DNA of 64,000 bases from an uncultured Eubacteriales bacterium (lineage in GTDB: Bacteria; Bacillota; Clostridia; Oscillospirales; Oscillospiraceae), in NCBI GenBank assembly GCA_900544295.1, contig UQUO01000002.1, forward strand, positions 62,001 to 126,000, in the 5' to 3' direction. Below are positions 57,583 to 64,000 of the stretch, piece after piece (positions within the stretch are counted from its first letter, which is position 1; each line of letters begins with the position of its first letter). Position numbers and translations under genes: made by a program. Below the pieces are notes generated by a model that was given only the letters and a program-made list of their open reading frames with translations, made no database searches and was not told the DNA's origin.

Positions 57583-57667
57583 TATCGCTTAACAGCCCCC
57601 TTGCGGTAGGCTTCCCACGCATACGTGGTAAGCTGAGTCCTGGGGGCCCACTTGTATATCCACTCAA

Positions 57668-57675
57668 GGGGGGGG
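57668..57675. repeat. G8 tract serving as ribosome-binding site and start of the integrase gene
   Basis: Eight G precede TGA, and the last G belongs to the GTG start codon of the integrase. The tract is the only Shine-Dalgarno-like element, so its length sets the spacing. Confidence 0.6.
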
Positions 57676-59168
57676 TGATTCCTACGAACTTCATGTATCT
57701 CCGCAAGAGCCGCGCGGAGGAGGGGCAGAGCACGGAGGAGGTGCTGGCGAAGCACCGGGCTGCGCTGGAGGAGCTGGCCGACAGGCTTGGCCTGCCCGTG
57801 GACGGCGTGTATGAGGAAGTGGCATCCGGAGAAAAGCTCTATGCGCGCCCTGAAATGCTCAAGCTGCTCGAGCGCATCCGCGCCGGCGAAGTTGAGGCCG
57901 TGCTGTGCATGGATATCGACCGCCTCGGGCGCGGCGGCATGGCTGACCAGGGCACCATCCTGGACGCCTTCCGCGAGTCCGGCACGCTGATAATCACGCC
58001 GGAGAAAACCTATGACCTCACGAATGACGTCGATATCGAGATGACGGAGTTTAAGGCCTTCTTCGCCCGGGCCGAGTGGCGTGCCATCCGCAAGCGCATG
58101 CGCCGCGGTCTGATGCAGACCATAGAGGCCGGTGGCTACACGGCCAACGCGCCCTACGGCTACCGCCGCTGCCGCATCGGCAAGCTGCCTTCGCTGGAGG
58201 TCATCCCCGAGGAGGCGCGATTCGTGCGCTATATCTATGAGCGTTACCTCGCCGGCATCGGCGCGCAGACCATAGCGCAGGAGCTCAACGCCATGGGCAG
58301 CATCCCTCGACGCGGCGCCGAGTGGAACCGGAACACGGTGCGGCATGTACTGCGCAATCCCACCTTCGCCGGGAAGGTCGCCTGGAACCGCGTGAAGCAC
58401 TATCGCCCCGGAGCTCACGGCAAAGACAAGCACCACGTCGTTTACACTCCGGAGGGCGAGTGGCTGATGGTGGACGGCGTGCACGAAGCGATCATCCCAT
58501 GGGACACCTGGCTGGAAGCTCAGGAGCGCAGGAAGCAGCGCTACATACCACCCAGCAATACCGGCCAACGCGCGAACCCCTTTGCCGGCATCATCCGCTG
58601 CTCGAAGTGCGGGAACAATATGCAGCGCATGGGGACTAACAAAGGCGAGCCGTATCTGCTGTGTACCACAAAGGGCTGTACCGCCGGTGCGAAGTTCGAG
58701 TATGTAGAGGAGCGCATGGTCGAGCTGCTGTATGACGAGCTTGCCCGGCTCCGACTTCTCATAGACTCGGGCGCAGCGCCAAATATTGACGCACTTGAAG
58801 CTGCCCTAGCCGCCGCGCAGCGCGAACAGGAGCGCGTACAAGCCCGCATCCCGCGTCTGTATGAATTCCTCGAGGACGGCACATATGACCGCGCTACGTT
58901 CCGCTCAAGGCTGGAAGCCGCCGAAAAAGAGCTTGCCGAGCTTGCAAACAAGCGGGCAGACCTCGAGCGCCATATAGATGAGCGCCGCCGCAGCGACCCG
59001 CGCAAAGCCGCCGCCGCATTGGAGAATCTGGTCCAGCTCTACCCCACCATGTCTCCCGCCGACAAGAACAGTGCCCTAAAAGCACTCGGCGTGGAAGTAA
59101 CCTACACCAAAGGGAAGAAAACCAAACCCCGCGACTTCACCCTGGAGCTCCAGCTCCGCGATTTTTAA
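57675..59168 (+). CDS. int: Large serine integrase
   Basis: 497 residues. The N-terminal resolvase domain has the catalytic Ser in YLRKSRAEEG (about residue 12), VLCMDIDRLGRGG, and the E helix up to about 150. The recombinase domain includes NAPYGYRR and RGAEWNRNTVRHVLRNPTFAGKV. A zinc ribbon follows (IRCSKCGNNMQRMG, CTTKGC), then a coiled-coil segment (about 375-450) that controls integration versus excision. It recombines attP and attB at a central dinucleotide, here GA. The gene ends 12 bases before the attR phage arm. No excision factor is recognisable; one of the small nearby genes could serve. Confidence 0.93.
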   Translation: MIPTNFMYLRKSRAEEGQSTEEVLAKHRAALEELADRLGLPVDGVYEEVASGEKLYARPEMLKLLERIRAGEVEAVLCMDIDRLGRGGMADQGTILDAFRESGTLIITPEKTYDLTNDVDIEMTEFKAFFARAEWRAIRKRMRRGLMQTIEAGGYTANAPYGYRRCRIGKLPSLEVIPEEARFVRYIYERYLAGIGAQTIAQELNAMGSIPRRGAEWNRNTVRHVLRNPTFAGKVAWNRVKHYRPGAHGKDKHHVVYTPEGEWLMVDGVHEAIIPWDTWLEAQERRKQRYIPPSNTGQRANPFAGIIRCSKCGNNMQRMGTNKGEPYLLCTTKGCTAGAKFEYVEERMVELLYDELARLRLLIDSGAAPNIDALEAALAAAQREQERVQARIPRLYEFLEDGTYDRATFRSRLEAAEKELAELANKRADLERHIDERRRSDPRKAAAALENLVQLYPTMSPADKNSALKALGVEVTYTKGKKTKPRDFTLELQLRDF

Positions 59169-59180
59169 CTGCCATATTTA

Positions 59181-59217
59181 TAAAACGGTCAGTCTTATGA
59201 CAAAGACTGCATCGAAG
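59181..59217. other. attR: right host-prophage junction
   Basis: The phage arm TAAAACGGTCAGTCTTAT (59181-59198) ends at GA (59199-59200), after which host sequence CAAAGACTGC resumes in the frame of the split gene. Confidence 0.85.
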
Positions 59218-59879
59218 ACCTCCGGGTTTACCCCACCGTCGGGTCCCAGACCTACATAGACAACGCCTTCAGCGTCCGGCCCAAGAGCGCCGAGCTGCTG
59301 TACGCCGAGGTGAACGTCGAGGCCATCACCTTCAACAAGGGCTACTACACCGTTGACGTCACCTATTTCTACAAGATAACGGGCGAGACCTTCCCCGGCG
59401 CGAACACCGTCACCGGACTCGCCATCTTCGATAAGCGCGTCATGCTCTGCGGCGGAGAGGGCACTGTGAAGACCTTCTCCTCCGACATCTGCGATTGCAG
59501 CTGCGTGGACGAGGGCATGCCCACAGCCTACGTTGAGGCCGTGGACCCCATCGCCCTGCACCTCAAGCTCGTGGACGCCAACTGCAACGTCTGCTGCGAC
59601 AACGACAGGCACGACATCCCCGCCTGCATCCTTGCCCGCTTCGGCGAGGCGCTCGTTACCTCGGACACGGGCCGCAGGCTCTACGTCACCCTGGGCCAGT
59701 TCTCCATCATCCGCCTTGAGCGCGACACCCAGCTGCTCATCCCGGCCTACGACTATTGTGTGCCGGAAAAGGAGTGCGCCGGCGGCCGCTGCCACGACGA
59801 CCCCTGCGAGATCTTCGCTCAGATACGCTTCCCCGTCGAGGAGTTCTTCCCCTCGAACGAGTGCTCGACCTCAAACTAA
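59199..59879 (+). pseudogene. C-terminal fragment (codons 33-258) of the split cysteine-rich protein
   Basis: The frame is open from the junction: DKDCIEDLRVYPTVGSQTYI leads into beta-rich text (VNVEAITFNKGYYTVDVTYF, GLAIFDKRVMLCGGEGTVK) and Cys clusters (CDCSC, CNVCC, CAGGRC), ending at TAA 59877. It lacks a start of its own except an internal ATG. With the 32 codons at 15564 it makes a 258-residue protein. The Cys-rich, beta-rich nature is reminiscent of spore coat or other surface proteins, but I cannot assign a function. Excision of the prophage would restore the gene exactly. Confidence 0.85.
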
Positions 59880-59890
59880 ACACATCCGGA

Positions 59891-59918
59891 AAGGCCCGGC
59901 GCAAAAGCGCCGGGCCTT
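59891..59918. terminator. Hairpin terminator after the split gene
   Basis: A perfect 12-bp stem (AAGGCCCGGCGC and its complement) with an AAAA loop, 11 bases beyond the stop. The T-tract is short (CTT), so termination may be moderate. Confidence 0.7.
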
Positions 59919-59969
59919 CTGGACGCGCGAGCCCCGGAATGGTATACTTATCCCAAAGGGGGCGATGGC

Positions 59970-62126
59970 ATGGATATTCTGGAAGGCCTGAACAGCAGTC
60001 AGCGCGAGGCGGTCACTTCGACGGAGGGCTACATCCGCGTCGTGGCCGGCGCGGGCTCCGGTAAGACGCGCGCCCTCGCGCGCCGCTTTGCCTACCTTGT
60101 AAACGAGCTGGGTGTCACGCCCGGCAGCATCCTCTGCGTCACCTTCACGAACAAGTCCGCCGCCGAGATGCGCCAGCGCATACGCGCACTCACCGGCGAC
60201 AGCGACACCGGCCACATCTGCACCTTCCACAGCTTCTGCGTCACCGTGCTCCAGGAGGACAGCCACGCGGTGCAGTACCCCAAAAGCTTCCTCGTCCTCG
60301 ACAACGCTGACATCGACGTCATGCTCGCCCGCATCTACGAAGAGCGCGGCCTCACCCTGCGCCACATGACATACGCCGACGCGAGGGACATGATAGAGCT
60401 CCGCAAGGGCATCGAGGACCCCGAATACTACCTCGACATGATAGACATGGACCTGGAGACCCTGAACAGGAAGTACCTCGACGCCGTCAGCACGCGGGAC
60501 ATCATCTTCTACGGCTACCTCTACGAGGAGAAAAAGTGCTTCGGCCTGGACTACAACGACCTCATCTTCTTCACCCTCTACATTTTCGAGCGCGAGCGCG
60601 AGATACGCCGCAAGTGGCAGGAGCGGCTGCAATACATCATGGTGGACGAGTTCCAGGACATAGACAAGCCCCAGTACCGCCTCATGCGCGCGCTCTGCGG
60701 CTACCACAAAAACCTTTTCATCGTCGGAGACCCCGACCAGACCATCTACACCTGGCGCGGGGCGAGCGTGAAGTTCCTGCTGGACTTCGACCGCGAGTTT
60801 CCCGGCACGAAGACCATCATGATGATGCAGAACTACCGCTCCACGCCCGAGATACTCGCCGCGGCGAACAGCCTCATAGGCAAAAACCGCAACCGCATGA
60901 AAAAGGAGCTCTCCCCCACCCTGCCCTCCGGCGCGCCGGTGGTCTGGATGCACTGTGAGAGTCCCGAGGACGAGGCCGGGCGCATAGGTGCGCGCATTGC
61001 CGAGCTGCACGAGAGCGGCGTCCCCTACCGCGACATGGCCATACTCTATCGCGCGCACTACGTCACGCGCAGCATCGAGGAGGTCTTCCTGCGGCTGAAG
61101 CTGCCCTATGTCATATACAGCGGCGTCCAATTCTTCGCGCGCGCGGAGGTGAAGGACGCGCTCAGCTACCTGCGCCTGCTTGCCTACCGGGACGACCTCT
61201 CCTTCCTGCGCGTGGCGAACGTGCCGAGGCGGAACCTCGGGCGGCGCAGGATGGAATACCTGCGCGAGTATGCGGTGAAAAACGCCTGCTCTCTCTACGA
61301 CGCGCTCTGCCGCAATCTGGGCGAGGAGCTCTTCCGCGGCACCAAGGCCCGGAAGCTCGTCGCGCTGGTGGAGGAGCTCTCCGCAGGCTGCGAGGAACGG
61401 AGCATCGCGGAACTGCTCTCGGAGGTGCTCAACCGCAGCGGCTACGAAGAGCATCTGCGTACCGAGGGCAGTCAGGAGCGTCTGGACAACCTCGCGGAGC
61501 TCAAGCAGTCCGTCCGCGAATATGAGGAGACGGGCGGCGAGGAGTGCTCGCTGACGCACTACCTCGCCCACGTGGCCCTCTTCACCAACAGCGACGCGGA
61601 CACCGGCCGCGACGCTGTGAAGCTCATGACCATCCACGCCGCCAAGGGCCTGGAGTTCCCCCACGTCTTCCTCTGCGGCCTGAGCGAGGGCATCCTGCCC
61701 TCCCGCAGGACCGACTCGCCCGAGAGCATGGAGGAGGAGCGCCGCCTGGCTTTCGTGGCGCTCACGCGGGCGCAGAGGGGCCTCTGCCTCTCGGACTGCG
61801 AGGGCCGCGGGCATGAGGGCGCGCCGCGCTATCCCTCGCGCTTCCTGCTGGAAATAGACGAGGGCCTGCTCGTTCATGACGGCAGGCCCCGTGACAGCCT
61901 CGTGGCCGAGGCGCGGGAATATATCGCTTCAAACGAGCGGCGGCTCTCCGGCACAGCGGCGGAGCCGGAGGCGCTCCTGTCCCCCGGCGCGCGCGTGCGG
62001 CACGCGGCCTTCGGTGAAGGCACGCTGCTGGAGGTGGACATGACCCGGAGGGTCTACGTCATCCAGTTCGACAAGATGCCGACGCCCAGGACGCTGACCA
62101 TCCGTGTCCCGCTGGAGCGGCTTTAA
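59970..62126 (+). CDS. UvrD/PcrA-type ATP-dependent DNA helicase
   Basis: 718 residues of superfamily 1A. Motif I AGAGSGKTRAL, Ia CVTFTNKSAAEMR, Walker B VDEFQDIDKPQY, III GDPDQTIYTWRGA, IV MMQNYRST, V VKLMTIHAAKGLEFPHVF and VI RRLAFVALTRAQ are all present. A C-terminal segment VRHAAFGEGTLLEVD is the PcrA/UvrD tail motif that can contact RNA polymerase. It unwinds DNA 3' to 5' in repair and replication-fork processing. It is somewhat shorter at the 1B/2B regions than canonical PcrA, so a paralogue is possible. It converges on the epimerase gene with a 4-base overlap. Confidence 0.92.
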   Translation: MDILEGLNSSQREAVTSTEGYIRVVAGAGSGKTRALARRFAYLVNELGVTPGSILCVTFTNKSAAEMRQRIRALTGDSDTGHICTFHSFCVTVLQEDSHAVQYPKSFLVLDNADIDVMLARIYEERGLTLRHMTYADARDMIELRKGIEDPEYYLDMIDMDLETLNRKYLDAVSTRDIIFYGYLYEEKKCFGLDYNDLIFFTLYIFEREREIRRKWQERLQYIMVDEFQDIDKPQYRLMRALCGYHKNLFIVGDPDQTIYTWRGASVKFLLDFDREFPGTKTIMMMQNYRSTPEILAAANSLIGKNRNRMKKELSPTLPSGAPVVWMHCESPEDEAGRIGARIAELHESGVPYRDMAILYRAHYVTRSIEEVFLRLKLPYVIYSGVQFFARAEVKDALSYLRLLAYRDDLSFLRVANVPRRNLGRRRMEYLREYAVKNACSLYDALCRNLGEELFRGTKARKLVALVEELSAGCEERSIAELLSEVLNRSGYEEHLRTEGSQERLDNLAELKQSVREYEETGGEECSLTHYLAHVALFTNSDADTGRDAVKLMTIHAAKGLEFPHVFLCGLSEGILPSRRTDSPESMEEERRLAFVALTRAQRGLCLSDCEGRGHEGAPRYPSRFLLEIDEGLLVHDGRPRDSLVAEAREYIASNERRLSGTAAEPEALLSPGARVRHAAFGEGTLLEVDMTRRVYVIQFDKMPTPRTLTIRVPLERL

Positions 62127-62995
62127 AAAAAGCGGAAGCGCAGGCAGTTCTCATACGCCTCGCCCGGAGCGAGGACGCGGATATCCGGCTGCTTTTCAAG
62201 GTCTTCGACCACGTCCTGCCGCGAGGGCAGGCTCAGCCAGGGCTCGATGCAGACGAAGGGGGCCTCCGTCTCCGGCGTGTGCCAGAAGGCTATATAGCGC
62301 ATGTCCGGGTACGAGACTTCAACGGCGTGGGCGTCGAGCTCGGATTTGAGCGTCACGCTCTCCGCCGCGGCGCGCAGTATGACGGCGTCAGCGTCGAAGA
62401 GGTCGTGGCGGAGCGATATGGCGTTGTTTTCGAGCGCGTAGGGCGCTTCCTCGCCGGAGGCGTAATACTGGGGCGAGAGCAGGACGCGCTGCGGCTCACA
62501 GGGCGCGGAAAACTCCAGGCGGTAGTCCTCGAACCTCAGCCCGGGGGCCAGGGGCACGTTGAAGCCCGGATGCCCGCCCAGGCCGAAGGGCATATCGCCC
62601 TCGCCGCGGTTCTCGACGCGGTAGGTCTGGCGCAGGGTATCGCCGGAAAGCTCGTATATGAGGCTGAACTTGAAATCGAAGGGGTAACTCTCCCGCGTCG
62701 CCTCGCCCGCCCTGAGCGAGAGGACCAGGCGCGTGTCCGTCGCCGCCTCGGCTGTGAACTCGCTCCCGCGGGCGAAGCCGTGGCGGCCCATTTTATACCT
62801 CGCGCCGCGCCAGAGGTAGCTGTCCTCCGTCAGGCGGCCCACGTAGGGGAAGATATTCGTCGCGCGGCCGCGCCAGAAGCGCTCGTCGCCCTGCCAGAGG
62901 TATTCCGTGCCGTCCGCGCCGCGCACGGAGCGCAGCTCCGCCCCCAGGGACGAGACGCGGACGCAGAGTTTTTCGTTATTGAGGCAAAATTCCAT
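62123..62995 (-). CDS. Aldose 1-epimerase family protein
   Basis: 290 residues of the galactose-mutarotase-like fold: FPYVGRLTEDSY near the substrate Arg, KMGRHGFARGSEF, LGGHPGFNVPL with the catalytic His, and IAFWHTPETEAPFVCIEPW with the catalytic Glu. The short RGADGTEYLWQGD start places it in the LacX/YeaD-like branch, which acts on unidentified hexoses or hexose phosphates. It lies alone on the minus strand. Confidence 0.88.
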   Translation of the reverse strand: MEFCLNNEKLCVRVSSLGAELRSVRGADGTEYLWQGDERFWRGRATNIFPYVGRLTEDSYLWRGARYKMGRHGFARGSEFTAEAATDTRLVLSLRAGEATRESYPFDFKFSLIYELSGDTLRQTYRVENRGEGDMPFGLGGHPGFNVPLAPGLRFEDYRLEFSAPCEPQRVLLSPQYYASGEEAPYALENNAISLRHDLFDADAVILRAAAESVTLKSELDAHAVEVSYPDMRYIAFWHTPETEAPFVCIEPWLSLPSRQDVVEDLEKQPDIRVLAPGEAYENCLRFRFF

Positions 62996-63090
62996 TTGGC
63001 ATCCCTCCTAATGTCATTTTAACAGTTTTCCGCTCAGCCCGCAACATCCGCGCGCGTTTTGCGACTTATAAGGTGAAGGGAGGCAGTAAC

Positions 63091-64000
63091 ATGAGCGAGA
63101 AAAGCGAAAAGATCTACGAGGCCGTGACAAATGTCTCCGACGAGCTGGTTGAAGCGGCGGGCGGGCGCAGAAGGCCGCGCAGGGCCTGGTACATCGGGGC
63201 CGTGGCGGCGCTGCTGGTCGTGGCCATCGCCGCGGCGCTTATCCGGCCCGGGGCGGGCGGCTCGGCGCTGGCGATAGCCGAGGCGGTGTATGAGGACTAC
63301 GAGCGGCTGCCGGACGGGGTCGCAGCGCCGGACGCCTGCTTTGAGGCGCTGACGGCGCAGTTTCTCTCCGGCGCGGGCGAGGAGAACGCCCTGCTCTCGC
63401 CGGTGAACCTCTACATGGCCCTCGCCATGCTCGCGGAGCTGACGGGCGGCGAGAGCCGGGGCCAGCTGCTGGAGCTCATATGCGTTGACAGTGTGGAGGC
63501 CCTGCGCGAACAGGCGTCAGCCATTTGGCGCGCGTGCAGCCGGGACGAGGAGGAGATACAGAGCGTGCTTGCCGGCTCCGTCTGGCTCAGGGACGACTTC
63601 GGCTATGTGCAGAGCACGATGGACACGCTTGCGTACACCTATTACGCCTCGTCCTACCGGGGCGAGATGGGGAGTGCCGAGATAAACTCCGCCATACAGG
63701 CCTGGCTGAACGAGCAGACGCGCGGGCTGCTTGAGGAGCAGGCGGCAAATATCGAGACGAACCCCCTCACCGTCCTGCTGCTGGCGACGACCATCTATTA
63801 CAGCGCGCAGTGGACGGACGAGTTCAACGAGGCGGCAAACTACACCGACGTCTTTCACGCGCCCTCGGGCGACACCGAGGCGGAGTACATGCGCGCGGAG
63901 CGCGGCATGGACTATTTCAGCGGAGACGGCTGGGGCGCGGTACGGCTCCCGCTCCGGGGCGGGAACGGCATGTGGTTCATCCTCCCCGACGAGGGCGTCG
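63091..64000 (+). CDS. Membrane-anchored serpin (C-terminus outside window)
   Basis: The frame opens at ATG 63091 with GAAGGGAGG upstream and continues for 303 codons to the window edge. A basic N-terminus is followed by one membrane helix at about 35-56 (YIGAVAALLVVAIAAALI), then a serpin domain: ENALLSPVNLYMALAMLAEL (helix B region), TTIYYSAQWTDEF and GWGAVRLPLRGGNGMWFILP. The reactive-centre loop lies beyond the window, so target specificity cannot be read. Secreted bacterial serpins of gut species inhibit serine proteases. Confidence 0.85.
   Translation, partial: MSEKSEKIYEAVTNVSDELVEAAGGRRRPRRAWYIGAVAALLVVAIAAALIRPGAGGSALAIAEAVYEDYERLPDGVAAPDACFEALTAQFLSGAGEENALLSPVNLYMALAMLAELTGGESRGQLLELICVDSVEALREQASAIWRACSRDEEEIQSVLAGSVWLRDDFGYVQSTMDTLAYTYYASSYRGEMGSAEINSAIQAWLNEQTRGLLEEQAANIETNPLTVLLLATTIYYSAQWTDEFNEAANYTDVFHAPSGDTEAEYMRAERGMDYFSGDGWGAVRLPLRGGNGMWFILPDEGV

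Larger units (their letters stand above)
15661..59199. mobile_element. Prophage of about 43.5 kb, podovirus-like, large serine integrase
   Basis: The element lies between the two halves of one host gene. It contains a complete late module (terminase, portal, scaffold, capsid, connector, fibre, lysis and ejection-type proteins), an early module, a CI/Cro-like switch and a serine integrase next to attR. No structural gene is visibly broken; one small early gene has a frameshift. The absence of a tape measure, tail tube and sheath, plus a P22 gp10-like propeller and a long portal, points to a short-tailed virion. It is probably able to excise. Confidence 0.92.

Noticed and set aside
59871..61877. 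668-codon minus-strand frame opposite the helicase
   Set aside because: All SF1 helicase motifs lie on the plus strand; the minus frame has no family resemblance.

Overview
The window reads as a GC-rich chromosome of an anaerobic, probably gut-dwelling Clostridia (Bacillota; Oscillospirales-like is my guess) that carries a complete-looking 43.5 kb prophage. The organism call rests on a Re-type citrate synthase (an anaerobe enzyme) in an operon with aconitase and NAD-type isocitrate dehydrogenase, ammonia-dependent asparagine synthetase AsnA, a DUF4364 regulator, and sigma-A promoters and Shine-Dalgarno sites of the Gram-positive type. Species cannot be named from the sequence alone.

Layout. 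(1) 1-7657, minus strand: a tightly coupled six-gene operon behind a near-consensus promoter. It encodes a dynamin-like large GTPase, a second GTPase of the double-GTPase type, two uncharacterised proteins, a membrane-anchored vWA protein with an intact MIDAS motif, and a Sel1-repeat/transmembrane/subtilisin-like protease cut by the window edge. It resembles NTP-dependent conflict (defence) systems and is the best candidate for a poorly described system here. (2) 7.8-9.1 kb: a terminator, the wreck of a large serine recombinase, and tRNA-Gly(CCC). (3) 9.2-15.4 kb, minus: icd, acn and Re-citrate synthase (glutamate-precursor arm of the TCA pathway), then asnA and a DUF4364 gene. Two identically spaced TTGCAAG-N14-CTTGCA repeats lie upstream of the citrate synthase gene. 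(4) 15.56-59.88 kb: a cysteine-rich clostridial gene split by the prophage. Joining the two halves at a GA dinucleotide restores one open 258-codon frame (attB); joining the phage ends gives a 38-bp near-palindrome centred on the same GA (attP), as expected for the large serine integrase encoded beside attR.

Prophage. The late genes (minus, 42.9 down to 15.7 kb) run terminase small and large subunits, portal, a small basic protein, scaffold, decoration protein, major capsid, connector, collagen-like fibre, small appendage proteins, a glycosyltransferase, a three-domain lysin, holin, XhlA-like protein, coiled-coil tail protein, a P22 gp10-like propeller, a Tyr/Gln-rich virion protein and a 2912-residue polyvalent protein. 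No tape measure or tail-tube gene is visible, so a short-tailed (podovirus-like) particle is likely. The early genes (minus, 53.8-43 kb) are mostly small zinc-ribbon or orphan proteins plus a cytosine methyltransferase, a radical-SAM protein, a SleB-like hydrolase and an HUH replication initiator; no polymerase, helicase, primase or SSB is recognisable. The 53.9-57.6 kb region holds small genes on both strands behind duplicated promoter/RBS cassettes, a Cro/CI-like switch around one operator, and a HigB/HigA-like toxin-antitoxin module.

(5) 59.9-64 kb: host genes resume with a UvrD/PcrA-type helicase, an aldose-1-epimerase family protein and a membrane-anchored serpin truncated by the window end.
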